Source: Legionella sp. (lineage in GTDB: Bacteria > Pseudomonadota > Gammaproteobacteria > Legionellales > Legionellaceae). From it: a DNA stretch of 54,782 nucleotides. The notes beneath the pieces are model-generated. The model had not been told where the DNA came from. It saw only the letters and a program-made list of their open reading frames with translations, and searched no databases. Below, piece after piece: positions 39,601 to 47,419 of this stretch. The stretch is from contig PKDH01000016.1 of assembly GCA_002863045.1 (NCBI GenBank), positions 1-54,782 on the forward strand, in the 5' to 3' direction. Made by a program: the position numbers and the translations under genes. Positions within the stretch are counted from its first letter, which is position 1; each line of letters begins with the position of its first letter.

Positions 39601-40435
39601 ACCTAATTTAGATTTAACAGTGCAAAATTTGATGATAAATGAATATCACCTAGGCCAAGCTTCTCTTAAGGCGCATCAAACAGCAAAAGGACTTGATATC
39701 ACCGATTTTGCGCTTAATTCCTCCTTCTACCAATTACAAGCGCAGGCTACGTGGCCGCTCAATACTGCTTTTGGCCAAAGTGATGTAGATGCGACGCTAC
39801 GCATTCAAAATCTAGCATCCTTATTTAAGGCCTGGCAGCTTCATCCAGCGCTACAAGCTCGTGAAGGTCAGGTTTATTTTAAAGGAAACTGGCCAGGGGG
39901 GTTGCTTGATTTCTCACTTGCCGAACTTAAAGCACAAACCTATATTAATTTAAAACATGGATATATTACCCACTTAAATGCTGAAACTGAAAATAAAATT
40001 GGTTTGGGTAAATTGATGAGTCTTTTAAGCATACAAACTCTGCCACGTCGTTTAAGATTAGATTTTAGCGATTTGGCGCAACATGGTTATAGTTTTGATG
40101 ATTTTAAAGGAAATTTCACTTTAAATCAGGGCGTTATGAGTACTAAGGATAGTTACATGGACGGTCCTATTGCTTGGATAAATATTATGGGTGATGTTGA
40201 TATGATACAAAAATTATATGATTTAAGGGTGGTTATTTTGCCTCATGTCACTTCAAGTTTACCCGTGGTGGCAACCCTTGCGGCAGGACCTATCGCCGGT
40301 CTTGCTACCTGGGCTGTGAGTAAAATAATTGCTGAAAATATACAAAAAATGAATCGTTATCGCTATAAAATAACGGGTTCCTGGGATAAACCTGTGGTCG
40401 AGCATCTTGATACACCCTTAAACACACACTCTTAA
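36656..40435 (+). CDS. yhdP: YhdP family AsmA-like envelope protein
   Basis: A 1259-aa protein with one N-terminal TM (about 13-32) and a long, beta-repetitive periplasmic part ending in a conserved region (GHFNSLPSISLDL; GKLMSLLSIQTLPRRLRLDFSDL; YDLRVVILPHVTSSLPVVATLAAGP). YhdP, with TamB and YdbH, forms phospholipid-conducting bridges between inner and outer membranes in E. coli. The length matches YhdP. The start is a TTG at 36656, 16 bases after the regulator stop and 7 after AGG; the first ATG (codon 26) would cut the TM helix. Probably cotranscribed with the regulator and mpl. Confidence 0.88.
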   Translation: MLTNRCRFLLKACRLPLAITIITLAMLAGVCRILTPWAAQYKPQLAHRLSILAHANVTIETMQTGWYWFYPTVKLKGVKFSYQKNTALKIHEMVIGIDLIRTFWHQRLKLSSIKIDGVKANIKHTHKHWQIAGLTNVYRSYPVNSLSNYVQIIYDILPHKVQIKHVKAIIKTAQNSHLLLKGERFIMVRRGINYHLEAYAQLINQKPVASIRLLANLWMKEGKLRTLNANGFMALKQADIIYLNPYLSTSLTGMVDANIWFDVQKGQIERVQSELNLKDVRPYHQALSQPLSLKANIAWQVRPFGWQLLMDKLYILYGAQRWPENALSLRHQTLHDTWDLYVKHTFIQPLLHLSQFYYKLPTPLQSVVIKGVLQELHVAWQAQQLHAVSTQFRQLSLSGYQALPKIAGLNGQLAWQAEQGFLKLDSPHVNIDFTRMPLLDLKLNTLWHWQKKPQDIQISIDNLQVVHPNLMLKASGQLSDITFNKSSAVDMDAELSSKNFLYWRPFIEKLTLPSKLNRWLVQDIKKLSQLDATVKLKGRLIDFPFDKTPGVLSVQGHITGMNLKMAPSWPDITNIQANVMLNSRNLSFNVHQAVLAGLTLTQGQASITGLGLGNETLTGQTSVKTPASHLISYINNTPLKATLPWLNGLKISDKVRGELSWQWPLYGDKSLKLQGSLDFLDNKVRHRWLEKSLLTHVKGRLNFTEKGIKNSQLDAVWQAYPLHMAIKTLSYPMLATSLFIKSELSMAVLRQYIASPILRVLEGSTGFGVNIIIPQATHKVQTIALDTDLQGVAINLPLPLKKSAQSKHHLACVIRFNDDAKIKMHVDYSKLFNADLILSQSPKLNLEQAHVQFGSEKKLHFKVLPLFQIKGQLDEVDATAWQKVYQSVFPTTGGHFNSLPSISLDLLIKRLLITDKVIENVAIMAVNSLNQIWDIAIEHDHCQGEVHYDTNTQTLSGVLAYLKYSFKHQDEAPTATFKPTFLPNLDLTVQNLMINEYHLGQASLKAHQTAKGLDITDFALNSSFYQLQAQATWPLNTAFGQSDVDATLRIQNLASLFKAWQLHPALQAREGQVYFKGNWPGGLLDFSLAELKAQTYINLKHGYITHLNAETENKIGLGKLMSLLSIQTLPRRLRLDFSDLAQHGYSFDDFKGNFTLNQGVMSTKDSYMDGPIAWINIMGDVDMIQKLYDLRVVILPHVTSSLPVVATLAAGPIAGLATWAVSKIIAENIQKMNRYRYKITGSWDKPVVEHLDTPLNTHS

Positions 40436-40455
40436 AAAATTTAGGCAGATAACCG

Positions 40456-41835
40456 ATGAAACATATTCATATTTTAGGAATTGGCGGCACTTTTATGAGT
40501 GCGTTAGCATTATTGGCGCGTCAAGCAGGGTTTATCGTCACAGGCTCAGATGCTTGTTGTTATCCACCAGTGAGTGATCTTTTAATTGCCCAAGATATCA
40601 GATGGCAAGAAGGATATGACGATGCCTCTTTAGCGCTTGCTGCCGATTGTGTGATTATTGGTAACTGTATGAAGCGAGGAATGCCGGTACTAGAAGCTGT
40701 TTTAGATGCGCATCAAGCCTATTATTCCGGTCCGCAATGGTTGGCACAAGTGCTCTTACCGCGTTATCGTGTGTTAGCAGTGGCCGGTACTCATGGTAAA
40801 ACAACTACCACAGCCATGTTGGCATGGATTTTCGAATATGCGGGTCTTAATCCTAGTTTTTTAATTGGCGGGATTGCCCCTAATTTTGCGACAAGCGCAA
40901 GGTTAACCAATGGTAAGTGGTTCATTATTGAAGCGGATGAATACGACACCGCTTTTTTTGATAAGCGTCCTAAATTTTTACATTATCACCCGGAAATAGC
41001 GATATTAACTAACTTGGAATTTGATCACGCTGATATTTATCAAAATTTAGCAGATATTCAGCAGCAATTTGGGTATTTACTTAAAACCATGCCAGCAAAA
41101 GGCTGGGTATTGAAGCCCGAAAACGATAGTGCTTTAAATGAGGTGTTACAAAAGGGGGTATATTCACAAGTAGATGAATGGTTATGTGCAGACACTCAAA
41201 CGCCTAATTGGCAAGCAAAGCTTTGCCATGAAAGCGGTACATCGTTTGAAATTTTTCACCATAATCAAAAAAAAGCAAGCATTACATGGCCTGTGATAGG
41301 GCGCTTTAATGTTGAAAATGCTCTGGCCGCTTTTGTAGCAAGTCAAAAAGCAGGAATCGCACCTAAAATTGCTGCTCAAGCCTTGAGTGAATTTAAGCCC
41401 GCTAAAAGACGTTTGGAGATAATTTATGCAGCACATGGTATCACTATTTTTGATGATTTTGCGCATCATCCAACCGCGATTGCTAAAACTATTATGTCAT
41501 TAAAAGATACTAAGCGTTATCAACGCATCATTGCTGTCATTGATTTCGCTTCCTATACCATGAAAACAGGGGCGCATGCGCCAGCCCTACAACATGCCTT
41601 AGAGCAGGCTGATATGGTGTATTTTTTAAAGCCCAAGCAGTTTGATTTAGAAAAATTAAGTCAAGCTTGGTCAATAAAACATTTGATTTTTACCTCACTG
41701 CCAGAGATGGCGCAAAGTATTGCTAAAGAAGTCTGTGCTCAAGATGCGGTGATTATCATGAGCAATAAATATTTAGCCGCACTTTATGAGCCATTAAAAA
41801 AATGCATATCTAAATCTTATTACCATAAATTTTAA
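40456..41835 (+). CDS. mpl: Murein tripeptide ligase Mpl
   Basis: A 459-aa Mur ligase. GIGGTFMSALALLARQAGF is the N-terminal nucleotide-like fold, AGTHGKTTTTAMLAW the ATP loop, EADEYDTAFFDKRPKF the family-specific stretch, then NVENALAA and DDFAHHPTAI. It attaches the recycled L-Ala-D-Glu-mesoDAP tripeptide to UDP-MurNAc. The MurC-like lid DDFAHHP fits Mpl/MurC; the EYDTAFFDKR stretch fits Mpl. Follows yhdP by 20 bp. Confidence 0.93.
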   Translation: MKHIHILGIGGTFMSALALLARQAGFIVTGSDACCYPPVSDLLIAQDIRWQEGYDDASLALAADCVIIGNCMKRGMPVLEAVLDAHQAYYSGPQWLAQVLLPRYRVLAVAGTHGKTTTTAMLAWIFEYAGLNPSFLIGGIAPNFATSARLTNGKWFIIEADEYDTAFFDKRPKFLHYHPEIAILTNLEFDHADIYQNLADIQQQFGYLLKTMPAKGWVLKPENDSALNEVLQKGVYSQVDEWLCADTQTPNWQAKLCHESGTSFEIFHHNQKKASITWPVIGRFNVENALAAFVASQKAGIAPKIAAQALSEFKPAKRRLEIIYAAHGITIFDDFAHHPTAIAKTIMSLKDTKRYQRIIAVIDFASYTMKTGAHAPALQHALEQADMVYFLKPKQFDLEKLSQAWSIKHLIFTSLPEMAQSIAKEVCAQDAVIIMSNKYLAALYEPLKKCISKSYYHKF

Positions 41836-41852
41836 TTTATAAAATTTTATGG
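41823..41852. terminator. AT-rich hairpin between mpl and the helicase gene
   Basis: CCATAAA pairs with TTTATGG and inner AT pairs extend the stem with one bulge. It covers the 11-bp gap and both stop codons of the convergent genes. It could end transcription both ways; the stem is weak. Confidence 0.45.
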
Positions 41853-44800
41853 CTTAAAATGGTAATTTTCGTCGCTATTATGATTGAATTTGCCAAAAAT
41901 TTTGTCAGGAATAGGCCAGAAGGATAACCCTGGTGGCCGAGCTAACTTAACACTGTCTTGTGATTCATAAGACTCAGATGATTCATAAGACTCAGATGAT
42001 TCATAAGACTCAGATGATTCATAAGACTCAGATGATTCATAAGACTCAGATGATTCATAAGACTTAGATGATTCATCCGTATCGCTCAATTGATTGTATG
42101 ACTCTAATTTTTCCAAGATAGTATAAAAGTGCTCATGGAAAGTGGCATAAGGCTCGATGGTTACATTTAATTTTTGTAGAAGAATCCGAAGATTTTCAAT
42201 AATTTGTTCGGACACAGGCGTCTTATCCGCATGCCATAATTTAAATTGCTCTTCCAATTCGACTAAGCAAAAATCGAGTAACCGCACAATTTGTATTTCA
42301 TTTTTAGAAGAAAATTGATGAGCAAGCTCATTAAAATCATCACTTTCAGCATAAAGAAAAGCATATTCAGCTAAATAATTTTCATAAAACTGTAACTCTA
42401 AGGTACATTGCTTCTTTTTAAAATATAGAAGAAGCTCATTAGAATCTAATTTTAAACATCGTAAATTTCTAGCTTTATCACCTAGATTATCTAAAATATT
42501 GTTGAGCATCTGATAATTTTGGTGGCAACAAATTATTTGTAACATTTGATAAATATGGCTATCAATAATAGGAGATAGACGCGCGATTTTCGGGCCCCAA
42601 TGAGCTATGGCATTCCATAATATTTGTTTGGCGTTAGGATGATCATTAATAAAAATATAAGTATTAGTAAAAGATGCTATGGGTGAAAAGTAAACTGCAA
42701 ATAACCAGGGTGTATCATCCATAATAAAATTTTTGAAAAATTTTGAAAATTCTTGTGCGTTTCTAGATAGATATAACGGATGAAATTCACGTAAAATAGC
42801 AATAAATTGATTAAGCTTATGATCATTAGATTCATAATCAAGTAACATTCTATAAACAAGCTGACCATATTTAGTGCTTCTTAACTGAAAAGGCAATGAA
42901 GTATATTCATCAGAAGCAGGATAGCCAATAAAACTATTAAAAGTTAATGCTTGGCAAAGTGCTGGAGCAATTTCATTTATATGACGAAGAAATAGCTGAT
43001 GGAAGGCGATATTTTCAACTAATATTGGGTAAAATTTACAAGGATCACGCACAATAGCAGGCACAAGATAAGCTGAAATATAATGTTCAGGTATGGCTTT
43101 GTTAGGTGTTATAGCTATTTTATTTTTTTTACCACGGCGACCTTTTTTATTGGAGGATGTGCTTTGTAACAAGTTGTTTTTAATGTTATTAATATTTGGC
43201 AGCAAATTCTTGGTAAGTAATTTATACCAAACTTCATCCAACTTTTCATCACTAAGCCAAACTGAGTTATTTGGTGGCATATTTTCAAGAAAGCTAGCAA
43301 TTTCATTAGGTGCGACAAGCGCTAAGAGCTGCCAAAGATATAGTTTACGTTCATCACTAACGGTATGGGTATAAATAATTGTACGTATGGTATGCAGACT
43401 TTGCTTTTGTGCCAGTTTATTTCGTGACTTGATAAGTGCCCAAGTCACAAGATAGTCATTTGCAAGGCGCTCAAGATAAGTTTGGTTGCCTTTTCTTGCG
43501 CAACATGTTTGTACAAAATCATCATACTCATAGGCTTTATCAAGCAATGTCATCATTTGATTAAATGGCGTCTTAGGATCTTTAATTAATGTATCTAGAT
43601 AGAACCGCGCAGAATGTTGAACCACCTTATCTGGTTTTACTATTGGCATGGGTGGTGCTTTGGCTTTAGAGAATTCATCGATTTTATCTTTTAATGCTTG
43701 TGCCTGAATTTTTAGCCCCTGCGCGTTCAAACGCTCAAAATGCTCAGTTGCTTCACGCATATATTCAGCTTCATCTAAAATTGGTGCGACTTGCTCTTCG
43801 AGAGTATTAGAATGACTGACGGTTTGGTAATTTTTTAGGTATGTCAAAATCTGGCGCAAATGATGTGCCTCATCTTGAACAAAAAACACTTCCGTCATCG
43901 CACGTGTTATACCCACAAATATTTGATGCAATACTTTGACTTGAGCTTCTTTTTCGTGCAATAAATGCTTTTGTTTAGGCCGATTGGGCTTAAGGTTGGT
44001 TTGCCATTGCGGTTTTTGTGCCAATGCTTTATCGACATCACGCATGGCTTGGTTATCTAACGGGTTGATTAAAATAACACGCGGATATTCCAAGCCTTTG
44101 ATTTCTTCAGGCCAAAATACCCGATGTTTACCCCACATTGTTTGCATTAAAACCAAGTCATTATCATTAAAGACCACAATGGCGGTATCAAACTCTGAAG
44201 TTAGATAGGCATCACTTGCGCTAAAACGCTTTTGTAAATCATTTAAATTACTAGAGGGTACGACTGATACATGACCCATAGAATTTGTGACATCTGGGGT
44301 CTTGAATTCACAATCATCATCTTTGTTATTAACGCCATCGACATAAGCATTTTTAATGTGTAACCATGCATTAGCAAAATTACCTATGGCTTTAGCACAG
44401 CGGTAACTTGCCGACAAATAGGTTTGCGTAAGCATATTGGGTTTGGCAAGTTTTTTAAGCCAATGGTCAATGGCTTCAGCACCATCCAAAGCTTGATTAT
44501 TATCGGTGCATACGACCCATTGCTGATGTTCACATAAGCCTAAAACTTGGGCTAATTGGACAGGCGATAAATCTTGACCTTCGTCGATAAACATAAATTT
44601 AAATTTTTCTGGATGTTCGAGATTAGTGTTATCAATATAGGTTAAATGAGTATCTGCCTGATTTTGTCCCTCAAGATAGTTTCTGTAATTTGTATAAAGC
44701 TCAAGCAAGCGCGCGCGTTTTGTCGAAGGCACGCGATAAGTTGCATCACTAAAGCTCTTATACGCCGTTAAAACAGCTTCTTTATGGGCTTTAAGCTCAA

Positions 44801-45647
44801 GGTCTAGAGCAGCTATAAATTTAAATTCATTATAAATTGCGCAAGGCGTCAACGTTATTTGTTGACGTTGATGAGATTTAGCACTGTCTTTTTCGAACCA
44901 AATTATAAACTCTTCAAATCCTACCCATTGTTTTTGCGGGCAAAGTTTTTTTTGTAGCGCTATAACCGATAAACACTGAACGCCTTGGGGCAAGCGTTTC
45001 ATAGCGTTTTCTACAAGTAGCGGTGATTTAGCTATATAAACGATTTCATTAGCAACACAGGTATGGTGATCTGCTAAAAATACATCACCCAAAATTGTTT
45101 TACCCGAACCAGCTGCACCTTTAATTTGTAGAGGTAAAGATTGATGCACGCTTTGACTTTGGGCATGATTTAAAGTAATCCACGATTGCTTATGCCAGTG
45201 AACGGCTGGATAAGTAAGCGCATCTGGATTGATATCGTTTGAGGTGGATGAAGTGGTTTGTACCTGGGTTATCAGGTGTTTAAACCTATCTTCATGTTGT
45301 CGAAGAAAGTGGCCTAATTGCTTGGCGTTCATTGCCCAAGAATTTTGATATTTATGAAATTCAACCACATCAAGCAACACCAAACATGCTAAACCTTTAT
45401 AACAAAAAGTAATGGCAAGCAGACGATGAGTGTTATTTAATCGTGTACCAATAACTCGATAAACTTTTTCCTGGCTATCTTTGCCTTGGGCATGCTTTAA
45501 AGCCATATCAGCTGATTTAGTTGCACCATTTAATAACTGATGCAACACTTTATGTATACTTTTAGCGTAAGCGTCGTTTAATAAATTATTGGGATCAATG
45601 TAATACTGCCAGAAACTATTTGGATTATCGTTAGAATAAAGCTTCAT
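41847..45647 (-). CDS. Large UvrD-like helicase/ATPase with NLS-like cluster and acidic repeat tail
   Basis: A 1266-aa protein. Residues about 55-105 (KVYRVIGTRLNNTHRLLAI…VVEFHKY) look like a RelE/ParE-type fold, by pattern only. A superfamily 1 core spans about 170-600: Walker A KGAAGSGKT, motif II FIDEGQDLSP, motif III VCTDNNQAL, SASYRC, EEIKGLEYPRVI and FVGITRAM. The long remainder (600-1190) is mostly helical with no known domain and holds a basic cluster KKGRRGKKNK near residue 836. Near the C-terminus YESSES-type hexapeptides repeat. The start is the ATG at 45647; a TTG 12 bases upstream is possible; no clear ribosome site. Function unknown: DNA repair, defence, or a Dot/Icm effector are all possible. 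Its neighbours give no clue. Confidence 0.75.
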   Translation of the reverse strand: MKLYSNDNPNSFWQYYIDPNNLLNDAYAKSIHKVLHQLLNGATKSADMALKHAQGKDSQEKVYRVIGTRLNNTHRLLAITFCYKGLACLVLLDVVEFHKYQNSWAMNAKQLGHFLRQHEDRFKHLITQVQTTSSTSNDINPDALTYPAVHWHKQSWITLNHAQSQSVHQSLPLQIKGAAGSGKTILGDVFLADHHTCVANEIVYIAKSPLLVENAMKRLPQGVQCLSVIALQKKLCPQKQWVGFEEFIIWFEKDSAKSHQRQQITLTPCAIYNEFKFIAALDLELKAHKEAVLTAYKSFSDATYRVPSTKRARLLELYTNYRNYLEGQNQADTHLTYIDNTNLEHPEKFKFMFIDEGQDLSPVQLAQVLGLCEHQQWVVCTDNNQALDGAEAIDHWLKKLAKPNMLTQTYLSASYRCAKAIGNFANAWLHIKNAYVDGVNNKDDDCEFKTPDVTNSMGHVSVVPSSNLNDLQKRFSASDAYLTSEFDTAIVVFNDNDLVLMQTMWGKHRVFWPEEIKGLEYPRVILINPLDNQAMRDVDKALAQKPQWQTNLKPNRPKQKHLLHEKEAQVKVLHQIFVGITRAMTEVFFVQDEAHHLRQILTYLKNYQTVSHSNTLEEQVAPILDEAEYMREATEHFERLNAQGLKIQAQALKDKIDEFSKAKAPPMPIVKPDKVVQHSARFYLDTLIKDPKTPFNQMMTLLDKAYEYDDFVQTCCARKGNQTYLERLANDYLVTWALIKSRNKLAQKQSLHTIRTIIYTHTVSDERKLYLWQLLALVAPNEIASFLENMPPNNSVWLSDEKLDEVWYKLLTKNLLPNINNIKNNLLQSTSSNKKGRRGKKNKIAITPNKAIPEHYISAYLVPAIVRDPCKFYPILVENIAFHQLFLRHINEIAPALCQALTFNSFIGYPASDEYTSLPFQLRSTKYGQLVYRMLLDYESNDHKLNQFIAILREFHPLYLSRNAQEFSKFFKNFIMDDTPWLFAVYFSPIASFTNTYIFINDHPNAKQILWNAIAHWGPKIARLSPIIDSHIYQMLQIICCHQNYQMLNNILDNLGDKARNLRCLKLDSNELLLYFKKKQCTLELQFYENYLAEYAFLYAESDDFNELAHQFSSKNEIQIVRLLDFCLVELEEQFKLWHADKTPVSEQIIENLRILLQKLNVTIEPYATFHEHFYTILEKLESYNQLSDTDESSKSYESSESYESSESYESSESYESSESYESSESYESQDSVKLARPPGLSFWPIPDKIFGKFNHNSDENYHFKP
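41962..42075 (-). repeat. 18-bp tandem repeat encoding a Ser/Glu/Tyr hexapeptide
   Basis: Six head-to-tail units of GATTCATAAGACTCAGAT (plus-strand view) from 41962 to 42069; five are identical and the sixth has one change. A partial seventh follows. Each unit codes one acidic Ser-Glu-Ser-Tyr-Glu-Ser hexapeptide. The near-identity suggests recent expansion and possible copy-number variation between strains. Confidence 0.93.
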
Positions 45648-45889
45648 ATATTTTATCAAATTTAGTTATAAAAATGACAGTATGATATTTAAAAAAGCAT
45701 AAGTGAGCAAGTATCCATAACCATCCCACCCGAAAATGCGAATGATGCAAATTTAAGACGTTAAAATTACCGTTGATTTAAAATCTAATAATATTCAAAT
45801 AACTACCAATTTAATTTGGCAATGCTTATAGCCTGAACGGTTTAAAAAGCTAGAATAGTCACTTTTTAAATAGTTCACTATAGTTGTCC

Positions 45890-46828
45890 ATGCTGTACCA
45901 GTTGTTTTCTATTTTTATCGTTTTATGGTTAAGCCATGGTGTGCAGGCGCAGGAAATAGCGGCACTTAAAGTACAACGCACCAAGATAGATGAAGCATGG
46001 TCGGTAAGTTATGATAGCCCTGTGCGTAAAAAAACCTGGCAAGAAGTTTGTGAGGTATTGCATTTACCACCAACGTCTATGCCAGGCGGTTGGTGGTGTG
46101 AAACGGCTGCCGGTCATCCAGTGTATATTCCTTATGGTGAAGTATGCTCAGATGGTTCTTTAGTCATTCCGATACATCAAAATAGGTGCTCTGAGCAAAT
46201 CACTGTCTGCCCTAACCCATCGTGGGTGTTATCGGCAGATAAGCAACATTGCTATCGTCAAGAACAAGCATGTTGGCAAGACTTAAGTCGCGTAAGTGAA
46301 GTTAAACTATTAGCAGCCATCGCTTATGGTGAAGCGCATTGGTCAAATGTCTATGAAGAAATGGCTGGGATTGCTTCGGCAATTGTTAGAATGCGTGATT
46401 CACTTCGTCATGAAAGTGTCAATATGCTTGTACAAAAAAGAAGAAATTTTTCTTTTGTGGTATACAATAAAAACGAACGCTTTGTTCAGCTGATGTGTGG
46501 TGATAAAAAACACTTTAAAAAAGCATATGATGCCGCAAATAACGCGCTTAATTATGGAATAGATTACGCAAATGGCGGGTGTTTTTGGGATGGTTATGAT
46601 TTAAAAACCAGTGGTGTTAAGCATTATAAATATAGACAGGGATTTCATTATTCCAATCAATCACATAATATTTTTCTTACACCGGAACCCCAGCATAAAA
46701 AAAGAAAAGGACGCAGACGAGGTTATTACGACAATAAATATATTTCAACAGCTACACAAGGTAAAACAATTTTTTGGAAGCTTGATGAGCAGTATGTTGA
46801 AGCTAACGGAGGTAGCAAGTGCAATTAA
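45890..46828 (+). CDS. Secreted SleB-like cell-wall hydrolase domain protein
   Basis: A 312-aa protein. Signal peptide to VQAQ (about residue 20), a Cys-rich middle (WWCETAAG, YGEVCSDG, NRCSEQITVCPNP, HCYRQEQAC), then LAAIAYGEAHWSNVYEEMAGIASAIVRMRD, which follows the Glu-bearing start of SleB/hydrolase_2 domains (A-x-x-x-YGEA…). A basic stretch KKRKGRRRG is near the end. It may cut peptidoglycan; the Cys-rich part could be a substrate-binding or disulfide domain. TTG at 45884 is possible but the ATG at 45890 begins the signal peptide. It overlaps the next gene by 10 bases. Confidence 0.65.
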   Translation: MLYQLFSIFIVLWLSHGVQAQEIAALKVQRTKIDEAWSVSYDSPVRKKTWQEVCEVLHLPPTSMPGGWWCETAAGHPVYIPYGEVCSDGSLVIPIHQNRCSEQITVCPNPSWVLSADKQHCYRQEQACWQDLSRVSEVKLLAAIAYGEAHWSNVYEEMAGIASAIVRMRDSLRHESVNMLVQKRRNFSFVVYNKNERFVQLMCGDKKHFKKAYDAANNALNYGIDYANGGCFWDGYDLKTSGVKHYKYRQGFHYSNQSHNIFLTPEPQHKKRKGRRRGYYDNKYISTATQGKTIFWKLDEQYVEANGGSKCN

Positions 46829-47343
46829 TTCAAATTTTGTTTGGTATGATGATATTTGTTCAGTCAGTGTATGCAAATCCTCCTTACGAAGTTTTACAGA
46901 CATGCATAAAGGGTACACCTTATAACCATAAAATGACTATCCAAGAAATTGAAGGTGTAGGGCCTGCAGATAAACCACTAGATGGCTGTGAAAATCAATA
47001 TGATAGGATTTTTCAAGGTAAAGCGTTCGGTGTATTAACGTGTAATGAAAATTTTTATTTTATTATTAACGACCGAAAAGTTAATCCACGACACGCTGAA
47101 AATTATTCTATTAATCCTGAAATTAAACCTGGCGTTGAATTTACAAGCTCTATTTGGTATAGAATTGAGTACAAAAAACGAGCTTATTTGTGTATTTTTT
47201 CTTCGCTCTCCGAGCATGGAGTGGGTGCAGCGTATAATCAATATTACCTTGTTGAAAATGCCTTTAGCTCTGATATAAATCCTAAATTATATTATTATTT
47301 TTTTGATAAAAATATCGTACCTATAGATAGTAAAACGTTATAA
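46819..47343 (+). CDS. Secreted protein of unknown function, overlapping the hydrolase gene
   Basis: A 174-aa protein with a signal peptide ending SVYA|NPPYE. The mature part has four Cys (TCIKG, GCENQ, TCNEN, LCIFS) and is otherwise aromatic-rich. No family recognised. The start is GTG at 46819, 6 bases after GGAGG (46808-46812), inside the end of the hydrolase gene; coupled translation is likely. Being coupled to a hydrolase it could be its partner or inhibitor (inference). Confidence 0.7.
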   Translation: MQLIQILFGMMIFVQSVYANPPYEVLQTCIKGTPYNHKMTIQEIEGVGPADKPLDGCENQYDRIFQGKAFGVLTCNENFYFIINDRKVNPRHAENYSINPEIKPGVEFTSSIWYRIEYKKRAYLCIFSSLSEHGVGAAYNQYYLVENAFSSDINPKLYYYFFDKNIVPIDSKTL

Positions 47344-47419
47344 ATTTGAGCGTCATGATGACCTCCTTCCTATAAATAAAGCTATTTTAAACTAGAAAAT
47401 CTGGCAAAATAATATTAAT

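Noticed and set aside
41962..42075. Regular repeats resembling a CRISPR array
   Set aside because: The 18-bp units are directly adjacent with no spacers and are in frame within a coding region.
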